Assembly: GCF_004346865.1 (NCBI RefSeq)
Contig: NZ_SMGR01000001.1
Span: forward strand, 434,001 to 498,000
Source: Shimia isoporae
GTDB taxonomy: Bacteria > Pseudomonadota > Alphaproteobacteria > Rhodobacterales > Rhodobacteraceae
Direction of reading: 5' to 3'
Length of the DNA: 64,000 nucleotides
This document shows positions 61,071 through 64,000 of the stretch, piece by piece; position 1 is the first letter of the stretch; each line of letters begins with the position of its first letter. Under the pieces are notes generated by a model. That model was not told the DNA's origin. It saw nothing but the letters and a program-made list of their open reading frames with translations, and searched no databases. Both the position numbers and the translations under genes were made by a program.

Positions 61071-61478
61071 ATGAAACATGTTTTGCTGGCACTTGTAGTG
61101 GTTGCGAGTTTTGCGCGGGAAGCGCAGGCGCAACAGGGCGCAGCGGTTGAGATCGAAGGTGTCATCAACCAGCAGATGGAGGCGTTTCAAGGCGATGATT
61201 TCACCCGCGCGTTCGGATTTGCGGCCGACAACATCAAACGCATGTTCCGCACGCCGGAGAATTTCGGTGAGATGGTCAAGCGTGGGTATCCCATGGTTCA
61301 CCGTCCGGGAGATGTCCGGTTTGGTGACTTGCGTCAGGAAGGAGATGCCCTCTGGCAGCGCGTGCTCGTTCGCGACATAGGCGGAGCACTTTATGTGCTG
61401 GATTACCTCATGGTGCCGACCGAGGCTGGCTGGCGCATCGCGGCGGTTCAAATGATTGGCGCGGAAGAAAGCGCCTAG
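61071..61478 (+). CDS. DUF4864 exported protein
   Basis: 135 residues. Signal peptide MKHVLLALVVVASFAREAQA. The rest is one small alpha+beta domain of the NTF2-like kind: VINQQMEAFQGDDFTRAFGFAA, then PENFGEMVKRGYPMVHRPGDVRF, and LYVLDYLMVPTEAGWRIAAVQM. Function unknown. AGGAGGACAC precedes the ATG. Confidence 0.85.
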   Translation: MKHVLLALVVVASFAREAQAQQGAAVEIEGVINQQMEAFQGDDFTRAFGFAADNIKRMFRTPENFGEMVKRGYPMVHRPGDVRFGDLRQEGDALWQRVLVRDIGGALYVLDYLMVPTEAGWRIAAVQMIGAEESA

Positions 61479-61505
61479 GCAGTCCGGACATTCCCCCCAA
61501 ATTGC

Positions 61506-61539
61506 AACGCGCGGTGGACAAGCCGCGCGTTAATTTTTT
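61506..61539 (+). terminator. Terminator after the DUF4864 gene
   Basis: Perfect 9-bp stem AACGCGCGG (61506-61514) with CCGCGCGTT (61523-61531), then AATTTTTTC. Confidence 0.92.
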
Positions 61540-61632
61540 CTGCGCACCCTCTCGCGAGCCGACATCTTTTAGGGCGGTCTGGCGTTGGACAGGGACGTGC
61601 CGCGTGGGTGCGCGGTGCGCGGAAGGGGAAAA

Positions 61633-63915
61633 ATGAACAAGGCGATTACTGAAGGGCTGGCGCTGATGCCGCCACCGTTTGCGCAGGGGCTTGGGACGTG
61701 GTCGAGCGGGGACGGGACACAAGGCTCGGACACTTATGCCGGAGCCAGCAATGCTGTTTTTGTACCATCTGACAGTGACTTTGGCGGGTGCCTCGAGATG
61801 CTGAAAACACAGAGCACCCAGCGGTTGCGGAATATGGCGCAAACCCCGATCTTCCCCGGGTGCTATTTGCGGATAACCGCGCGTGTAAAAGCCATCAGCG
61901 GCAATCGCCCGACTGTACGGATTGCAGGCTATGCGGCCACTGCAGGCGGAGCGCATGTCAATGGGCTCACCGAAGTTGGACCCAGCACGGTCCTGACAGG
62001 CTACGGGTCTGTGGTCGAGGTGAGCGCCATTGTCGGAAGCGGTGTTCGGGGTGGTGTGGACATGGTCTGGGGCGCGACGCCGGCATACGGGCATTTCGGT
62101 CTGGATCTAACGGGGGCCAGCGGTGGCGTTGTTCGGATCGACGACATCGTCATCGAAGACATCACAAGCGCCTTTCACCGAGACATGATGAACTGGGTGG
62201 ATGTGCGCGACTTTGGTGCTGTTGGGGATGGCAGTACCGACAATGCGACCGCCTTTGAAGCGGCAGATGCAGCGGCGGACGGCAAGCGAGTGCTGGTGCC
62301 GGAGGGCGTCTATTATCTGGGCGACAGCGTGACGTTCCAGAACCCTGTGGAATTCGAGGGCACGGTTACGATGGGTGTCGGTTCGATCTTCTCGCTGACC
62401 AAGAATTTCGATCTACCAAGCTACATCAACGCATTTGGTGATGAGGAGATGGCCTTCAAAAAGGCGTTCCAGTCGTTGCTCAATAATTCGGATCACGAAA
62501 GTCTGGACCTGGGCGGGCGGCGGATCACGATCACCGAGCCGATTGACTTGCAGGCAGCGGTGCCCAACCGGGGCAGTTATGCGCAGCGGCGGCATATCGC
62601 AAACGGGCAGTTTTATGTGACCGGCGATTCTGCATGGCAACCAGATGTGGTTACATCTCAGGCAACCTATTCACCTTCGGAAGGGCGCACGCTGCGCAAC
62701 GTGGTGAATGTTGCGAACATTCAGGTTGGATCGCTGGTGACGGGCAATGGCGTGGGGCGGGAAGTCTATGTTCGTGAGGTGGATATCCCAACGCAGGAGG
62801 TGACCCTGAGCCAGCCGCTATATGACGCGGCCGGAACGCAGAATTTCACCTTTACCCGCTTCAAATATATCCTTGATTTCAGCGGTTTCTCCAAGGTGAG
62901 CGCCTTTTCGATTTCGGACGTGGAGTTGCAATGCAACTCCAAGGCAAATGGCATATTGTTGTCGCCGTCAGGCGTGGCGTTCCATTTCCGGGACAGTTAC
63001 ATCACGCGGCCCAAGCATCGCGGGATCTCATCTTGTGGCGAAGGTTGTCAGGGTCTGTTGGTGGATCGCTGTCAATTTATCACCAACGAGGGAGGGACAC
63101 CGTCTCAGGATCGTGTGAGTGTCGCAATCAATTGCAACGCCAACGATTTCAAGCTGCGGAACAATCGGGCAAGCCAGTTCCGACACTTCGCTGTGATAGG
63201 TGGCGAAAATGCGATGGTGACAGGCAACCACTTCTTTCAGGGCGACGATGAACCGGACGGGGTTCGAACGGCGGGAATTGTGTTTGCGCAGGGTTTTATC
63301 TCGGCAACGTTTGACGGGAACTATGTCGACAACTGCTTCTTAGAGTGGAGCAATGAGTACGACAGCGAGCCGGACTTTACCGGCGGGTTTTCGTTCGGCT
63401 CGCTTTCAATCACCGACAACGTGTTCCTGAGTGGCGATGTGGCACCATGGTTCGGCTATATCGTGATCAAGCCGCATGGTGCGGATCATTTCATCACTGG
63501 CCTGAACGTGACCGGCAACAAGTTTCGTTCGATCAACGGGACCATTGACCGTGTGGACCGCGTTGACACGAGCTTTTCCAACCTCGACATGAGCAAAGGG
63601 AAGAACATCCTTTTTGCTGGCAACACATTCCACAATGTGGTGACCGCAGCGCATAGTCCCTTGCGGGTGAAACATGATCAGAACACCCACCAGAGCACGT
63701 GGACCGTCCGGACAGAAGGCAAGTTGCCGTTTGGGGGTCGGGCGCGGGGCGTGGATGCGTTGGTGCCGACTTCCAAGCTCAAGAACACGTCCAACGTCAC
63801 GGTGTATGACATGCCCAACGTTTTGCTGGAGCAGGGAAGCGACGGAAGTGAGGTCGATCTGAGGTGGGCCAACAATTATGCCGGCGATATGACGGTCGTT
63901 GTGCGGATGGACTAA
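61633..63915 (+). CDS. Large parallel beta-helix protein (pectate-lyase/GH28-like)
   Basis: 760 residues from ATG 61633 (GGAAGGGGAAAA before it). Residues about 1-180 are a beta-sandwich-like N-terminal region without a classical signal peptide. The pectate-lyase-3/tailspike start NWVDVRDFGAVGDGSTDNAT (about residue 187) opens a right-handed beta-helix that runs to about 690 (FEGTVTMGVGSIFSL, RGISSCGEGCQGLLVDRCQF, VTGNHFFQGDDEPDGV, SITDNVFLS). A short C-terminal beta domain follows. Similar proteins are phage tail spikes and polysaccharide lyases. No neighbour shows phage or export genes, so location and substrate are open. Confidence 0.85.
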   Translation: MNKAITEGLALMPPPFAQGLGTWSSGDGTQGSDTYAGASNAVFVPSDSDFGGCLEMLKTQSTQRLRNMAQTPIFPGCYLRITARVKAISGNRPTVRIAGYAATAGGAHVNGLTEVGPSTVLTGYGSVVEVSAIVGSGVRGGVDMVWGATPAYGHFGLDLTGASGGVVRIDDIVIEDITSAFHRDMMNWVDVRDFGAVGDGSTDNATAFEAADAAADGKRVLVPEGVYYLGDSVTFQNPVEFEGTVTMGVGSIFSLTKNFDLPSYINAFGDEEMAFKKAFQSLLNNSDHESLDLGGRRITITEPIDLQAAVPNRGSYAQRRHIANGQFYVTGDSAWQPDVVTSQATYSPSEGRTLRNVVNVANIQVGSLVTGNGVGREVYVREVDIPTQEVTLSQPLYDAAGTQNFTFTRFKYILDFSGFSKVSAFSISDVELQCNSKANGILLSPSGVAFHFRDSYITRPKHRGISSCGEGCQGLLVDRCQFITNEGGTPSQDRVSVAINCNANDFKLRNNRASQFRHFAVIGGENAMVTGNHFFQGDDEPDGVRTAGIVFAQGFISATFDGNYVDNCFLEWSNEYDSEPDFTGGFSFGSLSITDNVFLSGDVAPWFGYIVIKPHGADHFITGLNVTGNKFRSINGTIDRVDRVDTSFSNLDMSKGKNILFAGNTFHNVVTAAHSPLRVKHDQNTHQSTWTVRTEGKLPFGGRARGVDALVPTSKLKNTSNVTVYDMPNVLLEQGSDGSEVDLRWANNYAGDMTVVVRMD

Positions 63916-64000
63916 GGGAGTTGCCGCATTCTAGGGCGGGCCTCGCGCCACACGAGAATAGCGGCGGCGGCAATGATCAATCCTGCACCCGCGTAGGACA
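63912..64000 (-). CDS. EamA/DMT transporter, C-terminal end (truncated by window)
   Basis: The minus-strand frame ends at TAG (plus 63912-63914), three bases into the beta-helix stop codon, and is open to the window edge. The 29 visible residues YAGAGLIIAAAAILVWREARPR form a last transmembrane helix and a basic tail of the type that ends EamA-family proteins. Only the C-terminus is present, so the family call rests on this pattern. Confidence 0.6.
   Translation of the reverse strand, partial: SYAGAGLIIAAAAILVWREARPRMRQLP

Overview
The window reads as chromosome of an alphaproteobacterium of the Rhodobacteraceae (roseobacter group). Base composition is fairly G+C rich, genes are dense and short-spaced, and the gene content fits: class I lysyl-tRNA synthetase, a tandem glycine riboswitch before gcvTHP, reductive pyrimidine catabolism with an NMT1-type ABC transporter, Tat-exported enzymes and many stand-alone HxlR, Rrf2, TetR and MarR regulators. 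I saw no rRNA, tRNA, CRISPR array, prophage, transposase or integrase. The species assignment is inference from protein style, not from a search.

Layout. 1-9975: a truncated unknown gene, a ZIP-type metal permease, an HxlR regulator divergent from a tandem SnoaL-like protein, a glutathione transferase behind a SigZ-like ECF sigma factor, then a leucine unit on the minus strand (leader peptide, cupin, leuA), an SDR, a quinone-reductase-like flavoprotein, an 18-19 repeat MORN protein and a second GST. 10055-16963: nadE, a PfkB-type sugar kinase, MgtE, a Tat-exported metallo-beta-lactamase-fold hydrolase, a DUF1801 protein, a gamma-glutamylcyclotransferase-like protein and an Fe-S Rrf2 regulator. 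17035-21863: glycine riboswitch and gcvT-gcvH-gcvP. 21917-26720: a YbbAP-like ABC exporter pair with a divergent TesA-like esterase, an SRAP protein whose catalytic Cys2 is replaced by Pro, and a cold-shock protein.

27072-40055 is a pyrimidine catabolism region: preT-preA, a sulfotransferase-like gene, two RutR-like TetR regulators, an M20 amidohydrolase (beta-ureidopropionase or N-carbamoyl amino acid hydrolase type), a dihydropyrimidinase, a cupin, and a tightly overlapping ABC transporter operon that also carries a GNAT acetyltransferase and a DUF1993 protein. Sites of the form TTGACC-N4-GGTCAR lie before preT (one degenerate copy) and between the second TetR gene and the amidohydrolase (two copies 33 nt apart), which suggests joint control. 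The expected flow is uptake, reduction by PreTA, ring opening by the dihydropyrimidinase and decarbamoylation by the M20 enzyme.

40072-49542 holds housekeeping and small membrane genes: a geranylgeranyl-reductase-like flavoprotein, YciA thioesterase, an orphan BrnA-like antitoxin, MgtC-like protein, an AT-richer membrane gene beside palindromic intergenic DNA, EttA, a MarR-GNAT fusion divergent from nadD, and a DMT exporter. 49633-64000: a PBP4-type D-Ala-D-Ala carboxypeptidase, a PPOX flavoprotein, a P-loop kinase, a hybrid histidine kinase, a sulfatase / TolB-TPR regulator / serine hydrolase group, TerB-like protein, lysK, a DUF4864 protein, a large parallel beta-helix protein, and the truncated C-terminus of another DMT transporter.

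The most interesting new reading is at 5910-6089. A 28-codon, apparently leaderless leader peptide ends in Asp-Leu-Leu-Leu-Ile-Arg-Leu just before a strong hairpin, upstream of cupin-leuA, with its Leu codons complementary to the cupin ribosome binding site. It looks like a leucine attenuator that also places an uncharacterised cupin under leucine control.
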